Source: Straminergon stramineum (lineage: Eukaryota > Streptophyta > Bryopsida > Hypnales > Calliergonaceae). Taken from it: a DNA stretch of 64,000 nt. Positions within the stretch are counted from its first letter, which is position 1. Each line of letters starts with the position of its first letter. This document shows, piece by piece, positions 23,342-35,945 of this stretch. The position numbers and the translations under genes are program-made. The notes beneath the pieces are model-generated. The model saw only the letters and a list, made by a program, of their open reading frames with translations. It was not told the DNA's origin and searched no databases. The stretch lies in the NCBI GenBank assembly GCA_963920665.1, contig OY987269.1:18106501-18170500 (forward strand), read 5' to 3'.

Positions 23342-24634
23342 TGTCACGACCCTCATCACAAGGCCTGCCCGTGTCACCTTGGTGAGCAAGGGGGACATTG
23401 GGGGTGACTCCCCAAGCCTTGCAAGAGATGAGGTGAGGGGGACTAGGAGTCCCGAGCGATTAGAGTGTATTAGCGCTCTGATCCGGACGAATTTTGGGGG
23501 GGGTGATACATGCTTAGAAAGGTCTCGAGGAGATGCTTCTAGCCATCAAAAGAACGCATGATTTGAATTTGTGAGTAAAAAATTATGGGCGTTCAAAGGT
23601 GGGGGTGTCCTAGTGGTGCGGAGACACTTAAGGGCTAGGAAGGAGGGGTTCATTAGGAATCCCTCCATGAAGTATGTCATGTAGCATATCCTTAGAAAGC
23701 TAAGAACACAAGGATGCTAGATTGACAAGCATTACGAGGTTCTAAGGTAGGAGCCTCAGGTTATGGCCAAGAGAAGCGCCATGGTGAAGGCGTGACGCCT
23801 CTTCCGATGGACCCGAATCTTTGGAGGGCGATAACTTTACGAGAACTTATCCAAATGGGGCAAGTGAGTAGTCCATCGTCATCTACTCGTCGAGTAGATG
23901 TCGAAAATGAGCTCGCATGTGAGATTTGGATCCCGGACCGCAAAGTTATTCTGGGTGGAAGTTTGGGAGTCTCAAACTAGGGCGAATCGGGAGAAATGGA
24001 GTGGTCTTCCAAAACCAAAGTGGTTTTGAGAGTCTCCTTTGACATACAAGGGGGGGGGGTTGCTGAATCCCACAGAGAGTACTATAGGAGGGGTTGGTCT
24101 CCCTCCTTACTTCCTCTTGGGGCCTTGGTGAGTCCCGGTGACTCAAGGTTGGTGGTGTGGAGTCACCACCACTCCAAGGCACCATGGGATACTTGTGGGT
24201 GTCCCGTGGCACCGGTTGGGTGGAATCCCACTCCTTGCTAGGCTATGTTGAGGTGTCCCGAATGGTGAGTCCCGATTAGTGACGAAGTGGAAAGTAACAA
24301 ATACACAAAGAGCCTAGTATAGAGTTGGGATGACACTCAAAGGCGGTTAGAACCATGGTGAGTAGTGCCACCATGGATCTTTATACAATAAGATGGAAGT
24401 CCCACCCCATGTTATTAAGTAACATGTCCCGGTGTCATGATGGGTGTGTGTGTGTGCTAGTAGTCCCGGTGACTAGGACTTAGCACAAAAAGTTGGAATG
24501 GGAGACTAACATTAGATGTGCGTGGCATGTACAATGTTAGGAGAGCGTGACCCTTAGTGCCACTAAAGTGTTAAGTGCTTGGAAAGCATTGGAAGGTGGA
24601 CTTAAGGTGGTAAGTGTCACTAAGGGGCGCGACA
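23342..24634 (+). mobile_element. Solo LTR of an LTR retrotransposon (1293 bp)
   Basis: Starts TGTCACGACCC and ends GGGGCGCGACA, with the TGTC...GACA inverted ends of a plant LTR. It is flanked by a perfect 5-bp duplication AAAAT (23337-23341 and 24635-24639). Its GC-rich composition contrasts sharply with both flanks. No gag, pol, primer-binding site or second LTR is adjacent, so this is a solo LTR left by LTR-LTR recombination. The TGTCACGACC start is common in plant Ty3/Gypsy-type LTRs, but superfamily assignment is inference. Strand is arbitrary. Confidence 0.88.
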
Positions 24635-24656
24635 AAAATGGTGAGACATTTGGCAA

Positions 24657-25561
24657 TTAACCCCTAAAGCACTAAGTAGCATTCTTTGGCAACATAGCAT
24701 TTTCAATCATTCATTTATGAACAAGTTTTTCTTTGAAATTTTCACTCAACATGTGGTCAAGGAGTAGCTTCAAGGCACAACAATAATTTAAAACTTTTGA
24801 CTACATGGTTAAAAAGTTATTCCAAGATATGTAGTTTCTATTTTCAATACGGATCGCCTTGGCAATTTAGAAAAAAACACTATTTCAAAGAATAAAAAAT
24901 TAAACTTTGTTCTTTAGACTTTTGTGTACATGGAAGCTTTAAATCATTAAATTCCGATTGATGAGATGGAATTGATGAGGAATTTTACTTTGCAAGCAAT
25001 CTCTACTCAATTGTACACTTTGAAATCATTATTCTAACTCAATTGTCAATATTTAAAAAATCATATAAAAAGAAAGGAAGAAGATTGTATGTTACATCAT
25101 AATAACTTTTTGATGGAATTTTTTCAAATTAGAAACTAAATTCTTAGCAATTTCATATTTTTGATAATACTTTACTTCTTCTACTCACTATTTTTTTCAA
25201 GCATGAATATAGAATATTTTTGTTGAATTTTTTTTATATATGTTCTCAATTTATTTTTTCAATGTATTTGAAGAGTTGCAAGTTTTAGGATGTATACTTT
25301 TTTGGATAAAAAATTGAAAGATGAAACCCAACTATTTGGAAAGAGTTGAAAATATTTCTTTTTGAAATTCTAGAATTATGATCTTGCAATTGGTGAAGAT
25401 TCTTTCTCTCAAATTTTAGGAGGGTGTACTTTAATGAACTAAAGGATCCTACAGTTGACTTTGTCAATGAAGAAATATAGATGAAGGTTATAGCCTTGCT
25501 TTAGGTACAAGTGTTTTGAAGCAATGATGCATCTAAAAACATAGCAGTCCTTTTGGGTTAA
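24657..25561 (+). mobile_element. TTAA-flanked non-autonomous element, 905 bp
   Basis: TTAACCCCTAAAG at 24657 and CCTTTTGGGTTAA ending at 25561. It aligns end to end with 36804-37720: shared 'tctttgaaat', 'caacatgtgg', 'aaggagtagct', 'cttttgactacat', 'ttaaaaagttatt', 'gatatgtagtttct', 'gattgatgag' and 'gaatcatt'-like blocks, then 'gcacttgta'-like and 'aaaacatag' near the right end. No coding frame survives. Confidence 0.7.
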
Positions 25562-28500
25562 TTCAATTGGGTTAGCATGATTTTTCAAATTTCATTTTGA
25601 ATCAATTCTATTAGCATTAGACATTTAGATTTTGAAAAAAATTGTAGTTGGTGTAGATTAATTTTGTGAAAAATCTATTATTGGATGTTCAACGTGAATT
25701 ATTGAACATATTATTGGATTGCATGCAAATTTTCTTCTATAATTTTTTTGGTGTAAAATAAAGATTATTGAATGAAATTTGATTATGTTATATAATAATT
25801 TTTTTTATAAAGGAAATTTTTGGTTTATATATATATAAATTTTTTCATAAACATTATATTCACAAAATCAATATCCTTGGAAATCTTGCATTAAAATCAT
25901 TTTGTGACTTTATTGAATGGAACTCGGAATGGAATATAGTACAATTTCGTTTATGCAAATTCACCATTAACTTGGTGGTCCTCTAAAATTTCATTGTCAC
26001 AAAATTTTGCAAGTAAGTTTGGAATAGCACGGGGACTTTGTTGTGGAATGCTTTACATGCAATCTCTTTATACCCTCAATCTCCTAAATAATTCTCAATT
26101 TTTTCTCAATTTTTTTTCCCAAATTACCATCCTATAATTATCCACATAACCTAAAAAAATGCCATAGCTAGCTTCAACCTAGTATAAATGATGAATAGTC
26201 ACTCCAAATGTCTTAAAACTTTATTACAATGTTGATCAATTTATCAAGTAATCACAAATCAATTTTCTCCTAAATCAAAGGTATTGTCCAACTTTAGTGG
26301 ACATTGTCTCACTACTAACTTTTTCCCAATACACAGTTTCTACACCCTAGTTGGATTTTGTACATAACTCATAAATCACATATCCATTGTAGCCAAGTTT
26401 TTGATACAAGGTAGTAGATAAGCTAAGAAAAAATCCTCCAAAGTCATATCACCAAACTCAATAAGATTGAAGTTTGCAAATATGCCCTTCTTGATTGCCT
26501 TAGATTTCAAACACCTTCACTTGGAAGCCTCACATCTCCTTCTTCACAATAGATCTAAATCTGAAAATTGATATTATTACATATCAACTATCCAAAAACT
26601 CAAATCTAAAAGGTTTGCCTTGATTCAACACTTTATCAAAATACAACCACAAACTCTTCCCATCAATGTTTCTTTTATTAATAAATCACCAACAAACGTA
26701 CAACTTAACACCCAAACAAGTGCATCCTACACTACTTAAAAAATACCAAGAACCAAGAAAGAGACAAGGAATGAGTCCTTGCTTCTAAGTAGCCAACCCT
26801 AGGCCTAGAATACTAGCCACTAGCTAATCCTAACCAATTAACAAAAACAACTAATAAGAACATCCAACACTACATCTTTTAACATATAAATATGCCTACT
26901 TCAAGTAGTAGATGACCCACATCACAACACCATACTTGTTGTTCTAGCAAAGTAACTCTCCATTAGTATTCTACAAAATATCCATTATTATGAGATTTCA
27001 AAGTTTTGTATCTCAATAGAAAACATTTCACTATGCTATACATGCCTTCAATTGTGTTGGTATGTACTCCAATGATTGGATCTCTACATGCCTTGAGTGG
27101 TTGACAATCTCTTAAGTATATCTATATTGTTGGTGCCTTTTTGAGTTGTAAGCCTTCCAACAACCAACAATGATCTTCATTCTAGATTGCACGTACTTGA
27201 AAATGATCTTGTCTAATTTTTCAATGGTTTGGTTTAGTTCAACATCCATGACAAAAAGACCTTTGTATTGCTTCTTTTCATCCTTTCCAAAATGCATTAT
27301 CCTCCCACTCTCTTCTCTTTTTTGGTACCTCTTCTTGTAAATTTTTCTCTATTCTATCTCTATAATCTTATCAATTTTGTCTACCAATTCTCTAGACAAC
27401 AATCTACAATTCCATGCAATAATTCAAGATCATAAGCAAATTTTAGAAAACTATTAATAATAGAAGTAAGAGACCCAATGTATGCATGCCAAGTTCCATA
27501 GCTATAAATTCAATAGAAGATTTGTAGTTGTGTGAGGGTTTGAACACTCATGGGTGCTTGTAATATAAGTTGTTAGTACAATCTAGAGATTAGTCATTGC
27601 ATCTTTAAAATTTAAAAAGTTCTAGAGCAATTGTTAGCTCAATTTGATATTTTGAATCTACAATATTGACTATCCTAGGATTCAAAGGGATGCAAGGACA
27701 TTCTTGAGGGATGAATGACAATGGCATTTCACATAGGTAGTTAATCTCAATAGATCTTTCAGATGAACATGTTGATTAGATGTGGATGAACATTCAAGGC
27801 TTTTCTTGTCAACTATGCCTTTTATTTCATGATCAACATGAGGTTTTTGATTCTACATATATTCCTATTGATTTCATGATTGAATAGTTGATCTAATGAT
27901 TGATCCATGTCTTCACCTCACTTGTCTCATCACTATTGATTTAGAGGTCAAACAATATTTGAAAGTTTTCTTTAACACCCTAAACTATCTCGAGACTAAC
28001 AAGATTTTTGTTGGGAAAATAACTTAATTAGCAATGGCCTAAAGACTATTGGTACAACACTTTACGGCTTTGCAAAGGGACTAAATCACTTTTGTGCACC
28101 AATTGGGTGATTTCATATAAAATTCCTAAATATTTATTACAACAACCTTAGTTGTAGAATCAATAGTGATACCAAAATAGCTCCATGGATTATTGCAAAA
28201 TACTACTCCCATGTATGGTTAAATGCATGAGACTCACTCATTATTAATACTACATTAGTATGTAATGACCAAGTTTAATTGCATTGCTATTTGCATAGTA
28301 GTTATCCTTTGATCGACCAATTAAATCTTGTCTTCAAACGGTCAATTTGAGGTCATTTTTCATTGCTTTCCTACATTACTACGTACAATTCAAAAACTTG
28401 ATCATTTTTTAAAGTAATAGTCTACATTTCAAGAGTTTCAATTAGACTTGTTGAAAACTACAACAATTATGTAAACCAATGAGGTGAGTGGATGAATAAA

Positions 28501-28960
28501 TGAACAATGTTTCACTAAAATTGCATGGAGTTCAATGTATCAAGAAAATTTCTTCTTCCTGGATTCAATATTTCAATATTGATTTGATGTGCAAGAGATA
28601 GTGCAACTTTCAATGTCAAAAAAATATTGAAAGTAGTTTTCATATATAAGAATGCTTTTCATTTTGAAAATTTGGTAATGAAATTTCTCAAATGCAATAT
28701 TCATATAAATTAGAAGCATTACAAAAGCCTCAATCAAAACAACAATATTGCATTATAATATTGCATCAAAGTATATGGATTTAATATTGAAATATAATAT
28801 AAACTTTTCTCCTGACTTTGCTATGATGTATTCTATTTTGTCAAAATTGTAACAACATTTAAGAAAGGGTCTTGCATTGGCTTTTTTAATCTAAATTGAT
28901 CTTCAATGTTCATTGTGGTTACCATATGAATTTTTTTTAAACAAGCATGTTTAGGAAATA
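25562..28960. other. Long AT-rich intergenic stretch
   Basis: Very AT-rich, with many homopolymer and TA runs. A short ATG frame on the minus strand (27112-27297, 61 codons, lysine-rich) is not recognisable. It may be a remnant of an old element; I do not call a gene. Confidence 0.5.
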
Positions 28961-29242
28961 CACTACAAGGAATTTTTGTCACAAAGAGAGGTTGATTTTA
29001 CATAAGGCAAAGAACTTGTCACCACCACGTACTAAACCCACCATGTATCAGTTTAGGATCATCTTGGACTACGTATGAAAACTTTGAATCTATATATATT
29101 GTACCCCTCATGGCCTCATGTAGACATACTTTTTGATGTATTTTTGTCATTTTTGAAAGTAAAAGACTAATGGACTAATTAAGCTAGCTTTATAGCTTAA
29201 TAGAATGTGAATTAGGTCAAATAGACACACTAATATGAAAAG
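28961..29242 (+). repeat. Possible single CACTA-type terminus and flank
   Basis: CACTACAAGGAATTTTTGTC at 28961 looks like a CACTA transposon end, but no matching inverted terminus was found nearby. It could be a truncated copy or chance. Confidence 0.25.
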
Positions 29243-31391
29243 GACTATTAGACAGCCGGATAGGGAGTTAGGGTTAGTTAGGATCGGAGCAGTTAGACAA
29301 ATAGACAGTGAAGCTAATTGTGGGTTAGTTACGGGCCAAGACATAAAAGGCAAGTAGACTGTGTTTTTTTCTCTCTCTCGGCGTTTGCAGCGATTGCTTG
29401 CCTTTGTCAATTGTACTTGTGCATTCCTTCAAGCTTAATACAATTGTCTATTCGTCTATTTATGTTGTAGCCAGGGATTGGCTTTCTAGGTTTTGTTTAA
29501 TTGCCAGGGATTGGCAATCTTTTCTTTGGTTGTGCAGCTTAGCCAGGGATTGGCGGCTGTTTTTCTATTCTTTTGTCTGTCCAATAGTCGAGAGCTGTGA
29601 GGTTGGTCAAATTGTCTTGCTACAGTGCAAACAACTTGGATATTTAAAGAGAACATTAATTTCTTAGTTGAGCCTGTGGTATGCAATATTTCTTTTTGTT
29701 TTCTTTTTCTTGGTTCTGTCAAATGGTCATAAATTGTGAGTTTGTCAAATCGTCTTTCCATTAGCAAGCGCAGTTAAGTATTGTTGACACAGACAAGTAG
29801 ACAGTTGTGAGCGGTGAACTTGTCTTGGTGTCTTCGTATTTTGCAGGCGAGTAGGTCAAGTAGACGAGGAGCCAGTGATTGGCTGTGAGGAGAGCAAGAC
29901 AATTAGCCAGGGATTGTTATTTTTTGGAGAGTTAGGAATTTAAATTTAGAAAATATATATCTTTGTGACCTAGATTAAGGCGAAATTGTTGGATCATAAA
30001 GATGGTCAATTAGACAGTCAATAAAAGGATTGTAGAAGACGAGTAGTCTGTGATGTTTTGCCACTAATGAGTATACAGTAGTTGAAATTGTTAAGTAAGA
30101 CTATTTGTCAATAAGTGTAGGCGGATGGAGCCAGTGTAATCAGTCGTATATGGGCTGATTCGGGAAGTCAAATAGACAGTGTTAGCATCCTGTGAGCGTG
30201 AGATTAAAGTAGGAAGTTGGACAGTCCTTAATTTCTAACGGGGTTATGTGAGCTAGGGTTTGGTGTTTCGTAACAAGTCTATTGGTCTGGGATCGGTCAA
30301 TTTTATTTTCTAATTTAGCATGATGGTAATTATTCAGTATGAACTCGGATCTAAATAAATTATTTGGAATGGTTCAAGATTGTAAACAATTGTCCAATTG
30401 TGTGTGTTAAATTGGCTGTCGTTGTAGTCTAATTGTTTGTGAGAGGTAATTGGAAGTTAAGGAGTTAATCATGGATGAGGTTTATGTATGTGAACAATGG
30501 ACAAATTGACATGCAGATGAGGTGACCAAGTACTTGGAGGATATTTGACAAATTGTCCCAGCATATTTAAGGGATAGTCTGGTTGTTGTGGTTGTTAGTT
30601 GAGATGTCAAGTAGTCAGCTTGTTATAGTACAGGAGATAGGATATTGTTTAAGTTTGGATTAGAAATTTGGAATTAAAGTAGAAATGTTCAATTGACAAT
30701 TAAGTTATAGAAGCCAAGTGCTTGACCAATTGACAGTAATTATGAGTAATTGGAATAGGTTATGGCGTTTCCATATTGTTAGAGTGTCCAGTCCAATTGG
30801 CAGAATAGCAAATTCATATGGACTGCGAGAGTCTAACCTGTTGTAAAATGGACCAATTGACTCGTTGTTGGGGGAGGATGGAGCTGGAGAAAGAAAGAAG
30901 CTGTCTAATTGACTGGAGCATAATTTACAAGAATGAACTTTAACTTTTGCATGCTTTGCATAACTGTGACAAATTGACCTTACAGAATTGTGATTTTGCA
31001 TAATTGCATTTGTAGTAATTAGATTAATTAATTAGCTACTGGACCAGCTGACAATGGATTAAATTGAAGAAGTAATTAAAGAATTGCAATTGCATGTATG
31101 TGGCAATATGTATATATTATATGTGAGATGATTAAGTCGATAGAACAAGAGCCATGACTATTTGACATACCCTTGACAAATTGACATTAGAATTCTTGTA
31201 TAGGACTGGGACATCATGTCATATGTTTGCATTCATGGGAATTGGATGGAATACTAGGATAGGCTAGAATTTGATTACACATTCCTTGAACCAATTAATG
31301 AAATTAATTTTTTATTTCTTTAATTATTAAAGTGAGTGAGTATCCTACATTAAAAGTGACCTTAGATACAACACGATAGACTAATTGACCA
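29243..31391 (+). repeat. Degenerate GAC-N5-GAC motif array
   Basis: A 13-base motif of consensus GAC(A/C/T)A(A/G)T(A/T)GACAG recurs about twenty times at irregular spacing. Clear instances: 29243, 29296, 29792, 29898, 30038, 30500, 30547, 30724, 30851, 30903, 30968, 31042, 31156, 31174, 31379. In the left half the core is mostly AGTAGAC/AATAGAC; in the right half it is AATTGAC. A second motif, GCCAGGGATTGG, occurs four times (about 29473, 29504, 29541, 29905). No continuous coding frame exists. It could be a decayed satellite, the body of an unknown element, or a cluster of W-box-like TTGAC sites. Confidence 0.5.
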
Positions 31392-32009
31392 TTCCCCATT
31401 AAAAGAACCACCACTAGGGAATTTCTTGGGTTTTGTTCGCCAAGCTTTTCCCACACTACACCTCATCTTCACCAACACCTAATAAGGTGTTCTTCACCTA
31501 GTCCTATTGCACTCAAACTAGACTTGTAGACTTGTTAGGTAAATGAACTTAAATAAAAATAGATGGAACTTTCACAAGTTATCTAATCTTCTTTAAATTG
31601 GTAGTGAATTTCTTGCAAGTGCAAACAATAAAGTGTGACTAGTATTTGGTGTTACTAGTATTCGTTCTTGAACATGTGATCCCATTCTCACAAACACCAG
31701 CTATACTTTAATTTTCAAACTAGAGAATCAAACTTTAGAAAGTTACACAAAAACCTCACAAACAAAGAGTGTAACAACAAATGAATCCCTCTAGTGTCTC
31801 TTTAGTTTTCAAAATTACGTTTTACACTACCACATAACTTACTCCAACTTGATTTCCAAGACGTCTGAGGTCTGTGATCAGAATGCCGACCATGGTGGAT
31901 CCTCTGCAAATTAGGGTTTGGAGATGTCTTCAGATATCACATTCCGGTACAGTACAATGCAGATGCGGTGTCACAAGAGTTTGTCAAGTACACGACAATC
32001 CTGACATGC
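31392..32009. other. Transition from AT-rich DNA to gene-like DNA
   Basis: AT-rich up to about 31855, then balanced composition. I see no gene that can be named before the kinase-like remnant. Confidence 0.4.
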
Positions 32010-32960
32010 TGCTCCCTTTCTCAATTAAGTGGGTCGAGGCTGATGCGATCCAGGAGATGGGCGGGGCTCAAATACCTCCATGAAGATCAATGGAACCCCG
32101 GTGTCATGAAGTTTTAAGAATGCAAAGCAAGTATTTGTTGGCCCGGCACGGCCTTTTGTAACAACTTCTCCGATCCGTCTGTGGCAGCAGTCGATCTACC
32201 TAGACTTGGCTCACGGATCCAGATTCGAGTAGAGATCGTGGTAGTCCAGATTCGAGGAGAATGCCCGTGCTGTTGTCCTCCATGCCAACTTTGAGATGAA
32301 TTAACCCTCTTTTTCTGTAATGGTAAGACTCTTTTGCGCCATGAAGGTAGCTCTCCTGTGTATGCATTTCGTTACTCAGGCATTTTCATGTATTTGGTTC
32401 ATTGCAGTGTGTACTTCGGGGCGTTAAGCAAACGGGAATGAACCATTATTCCCGTGGTAACCACTTGTAGTTGGAGCCCTTGCTCAAGTGGGCATTTTGA
32501 TTCTGACGTAGTGTGGATGATCTGCAAATTTGCCTAGAATGAAATTAATCCAAATTTGCTCAGGGTTGAGGTTCAGCGGTGAATTTGCTGCTATGACTAC
32601 AGCTTGAGACGAACTGTCGTTAATTTGTGGTCATTGACTATCGTCACTTTGTTCCTCCGATGTTCGGCGTAGCGGATTATTCAGAAAGGCGAGTGACCCC
32701 TCGTTTTTGCCAATAGTTTTCGCTAAATCATTCAAGTGCCTGCTCCAAACTTGTACTTAGTGTGGGTAGTCATGCTTCAACTATTCGAGAGAATTGCAAT
32801 GACTGAATACTAATAATCTGGTATGGAATTGATCGACTTACATGAATGGGTGGAATCTCCAGCGCGATCCAGGAAAGCGAGTGGCAGAGCCGATTTGACC
32901 ATGAGCAGGTTCTTGGTTCAAGTTTTCCAGTCTCAACAGACATGCCTCAAATTTCTGCGC
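32010..32960 (+). pseudogene. Decayed receptor-like protein kinase fragment
   Basis: Three pieces fall in the order of a plant Ser/Thr kinase C-lobe. (1) WVEADAIQEMGGA (about 32030-32065) resembles the helix before the catalytic loop. (2) After a frame change, AGLKYLHEDQWNP (32061-32099) matches the RGLxYLHED block. In the same frame come a stop at 32115-32117, KASI where the family has KASNILL, and SVAAVDLPRLGS (about 32190) where it has KVADFGLARLGS. (3) DLHEWVESPARSRKASG (from 32835) resembles the NLVEWV...RKA segment of RLK/RLCK proteins. The HRD and DFG catalytic residues are lost, and a stop and a frameshift interrupt it. The resemblance is by eye only, without alignment. Confidence 0.35.
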
Positions 32961-35404
32961 ATGAGAATGAATCAAACCTTTGCATTATCATACACATTCT
33001 TCCAGTGAATTCGTCAGCATGAACTGCAGAGAGAACTTGAGAAATTTAAGCTTCTTTCGTCTTCAGCTTCTGGCTAGCGTCGTTTGGTTATTCATGTGGA
33101 AAAAGGTGTCCTTCAACGGGGCGGAAGTGGCATTCAACGCGCCTTTCTTTCATAACTTGTTCAATCCTGTTTAATTACTCACCGATCTATGAATTAGCCA
33201 TAGTTTAATTCACATAGCCTTTGATTGTCGGTTTACGAAGTGACGAGTCTGATTGAATGACGATCAAGCTGCGATAGCTGCAGAAGAAATTATTAAGCAC
33301 CATCAATCACAAGGTGAGAACTTCCACGAGAACTTACTCTGCTTACTCATCTATAACATTCCTATTGCTCTTGTGCTCTTTTAATCTGAGCAGAGTATAA
33401 GGTTTCCTAAAGTTGTAATCCGGGTTTTTCTCCGCGCTCTAGCAATCTCCGGCATAAAGCAATGCTCCCTGATGTCCACACTAGCTGACAACACATACTC
33501 CACATTCAGAATGAAGTTGCAAAGATTCTTTTGCAGGTTTTCTTCTCTAGGAAAAACAACATGTGCATGAAACAAACGGCATCTTAGCAACGCATTTTCG
33601 GAATCATTTTATTTTTTAAAATCTAGCTAACAACTACACACAAAGAGTTTTGTAGGTTTCATACCTTCTGACTCGAAGATCTTGCATACATGACAGAAAC
33701 CTCTGAAATTTGGGGGCAAATCAATCCTAGATTTCTCCCATCACGAATCACCGAAAAAAATGTGGATTCACAAACAGGACATTCTTAAATGAAGATGATG
33801 CAAACACCTTGGACGCATTCAACTACTCAGGGTAATTATTGGGAAGATGCTCCCAGTCTGCGACATCCAACTTCGCACACATCTTCTCACATCTTGTGTT
33901 CAAGAATAATAGCCTCAGCACTGATGAACCAACTATTATAGGCACGTGTAGCTATTGCCAACCAGCTATGATAAAAAAAAAGGTGATGGAAGAGGGTGAG
34001 TGGCCAACATGCACTGCTCTAGAATATTGTGAAACTGAAGTCTGTTTCTTAGCAATTACAGTAATGTATTTCTAATGGTTAGAATAAATATAGGCCGATC
34101 GCCAATTAAAGAGCAAGACAGATTTTAAAAACCAGAAGAGAAAACTTCTAATTCAAACCTGACTACTAGATTGATGTTGCGCAAATCCACGACAACATGA
34201 CACCCGGAAGAGACTCTCCTTGCTGCTGCTGATCTCCAGTACCAAAAGAGTGGAAACCACGCAAGCCATCACAGATCGAGCAATACAAACTGCTTAACTT
34301 GAACACCATACCTCAGCAACTTCATGAATTTGTCACCGATTACGAAATGAATGTATCTTGTGAACACAGCTAGTCTTGGATTCTTCCTGACGTAGCCTTG
34401 CAATTTGCCACCTCCAGTAAAAGATACTTATACCTTAATTGGTGAGCCAACAGATAAGATCTCTTCCACCATCAAATCTCTTCAATTAATTCCAAGTGCC
34501 GGTGATGCGTAACATCCACGTGACAAATGGTTTCTGAATTGCAGGAAGAGAAACTGAACTTACGGTTGTGTCATGGAGTTGCTTAGCTTGGAGATAAAGC
34601 TCCAGCGTTCATCTGCATGGGAGGGACGGCCATGAATTGAAGTGCCAAGGACCCAGATACGGAAACCACTTTTTGAAGACAATACATGTGGTATGCACTT
34701 TTGAGCTTGATCAAGTTATGAAAAGAGGCAAAGGCAGCAAGGAATTGGTGGCAATGACTCTTTCCAGTATTTGCTTTTTTCCCTACCCAGGCTTAAGTGT
34801 ATGCATAAAGGGCCACAACTTTGAGCAATTGATGTCTATCTCAATTCCTTTTCCTTTTCTTTTTTACTTTGGGGAATGTATTCACGTACATGATGGTTCT
34901 GTATCCATTTCTTGGATAGGATTCCGTAGTACGGTGATTGATGGTGTATGTGTACTGCACTGGACTGTACAATAAATCAAGTTATGAAGCTCATGTATCA
35001 TGAATTTTACTAAGATAATGCCCAAAGTCACGCACTGGAGGCTGCCAATTCAAGTTAACCGTGGAGTACCAAGTTCAACAAATATTATAATCACAAAATC
35101 TGCATAGTGGATTCTCTTATAAATTACAGATTCGTACTCATCAGTAAGTTGGCTTCAAATCTCAACTGTGAAAACTTCAGTAACCAAGTAGTTCTCAAAT
35201 TATTCTGGATTTTCTAGATCCAACAAAAAAACAGCTCCTCACTTATGATGTTCTCTCTGTGACGCTCAAAGGGTTAAGTTATGTGTGAAATCATACTGTA
35301 ACTTAGGCCTTTTTGTGATATGTGCAGACCTGAGTTGCAATCTGGAAATTCAATTGCTTCAAAAAAACTGATCAGCCTAAGACCATGATTTTGATTTTAT
35401 GGAA
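32961..35404. other. Gene-like composition without a sustained reading frame
   Basis: Balanced base composition like the gene islands, but only short frames on either strand and none I recognise. It could be a non-coding transcript, the flank of the decayed kinase copy, or a gene with small exons that I cannot resolve. Confidence 0.35.
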
Positions 35405-35470
35405 ATAGGGCTTAATAGATTTCTAAGTAGGGCTTAGTAGATTTCTAAATAGGGCTTAATAGATGTCCTA
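35405..35470 (+). repeat. Minisatellite, three 22-bp units
   Basis: Three head-to-tail copies of a TAGGGCTTA(A/G)TAGAT unit at about 35405, 35426 and 35448, with a few substitutions. Confidence 0.75.
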
Positions 35471-35489
35471 CTTCTAAGTTATGTCCTGT

Positions 35490-35945
35490 CCTGTCTAGTA
35501 GGAATGAGTGACGGACTTCCCCTCCGTTCAGCCCTGCACCAGTCCGTCCGTCGCCCAATGAGGCCTGGCGGGTCCTGCCCCTCATGATGGCCCCGTGGCA
35601 AGCAATCATACCCCCAAGCCAGCTGGGAAAAAAAACATTCTTTTCGGAGTTCCGTTCAATTCATGGGCGCACTGGATCTGGAAACTTCGGGGACACGTGG
35701 CTGGACGGACACGATTCCACGAAGGTCGGACGGACAGGTGGCTAACTTACAGGAGATGCAGCGTCGAGGGCCACAGGGACGACAGGGGCGGGGTGGGGCG
35801 GGACCAGGTGGTGGGCCCCGCAGTGGGGGTTCTCTTGGGTCCTCTGCCTGTGCTGCCTGCCTGTCTGCAGTCCAAGAAAGGGACTGGGAGCTGCTTGCTC
35901 GATAATAAGGAAGGGTGAAAGCACCCCAAACCGTCGAGACAAGCA
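35490..35945. other. GC-rich island, open on both strands
   Basis: About 450 bases of very GC-rich sequence in AT-rich surroundings, with repeated 'ccgtccg', 'ggggcgggg' and 'ctgcctg' patterns. Frames of about 107-112 codons are open on both strands (35595-35918 + and 35656-35994 -), largely because GC-rich DNA lacks stops. Neither resembles a known protein. It may be a CpG-island-like promoter, a fragment of GC-rich element, or foreign DNA. Confidence 0.4.

Noticed and set aside
25562..28960. CRISPR, tRNA or rRNA genes in the long AT-rich stretch
   Set aside because: I saw no evenly spaced repeats, no tRNA box A/box B pair and no rRNA-like sequence.
29147..29767. Overlapping 80-90 codon frames at the left of the GAC array
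   Set aside because: They run through the repeated motifs on both strands and look like repeat-driven frames.
34637..34975. A 112-codon open frame on the plus strand
   Set aside because: It begins at TTG, has low-complexity aromatic content and no family resemblance.
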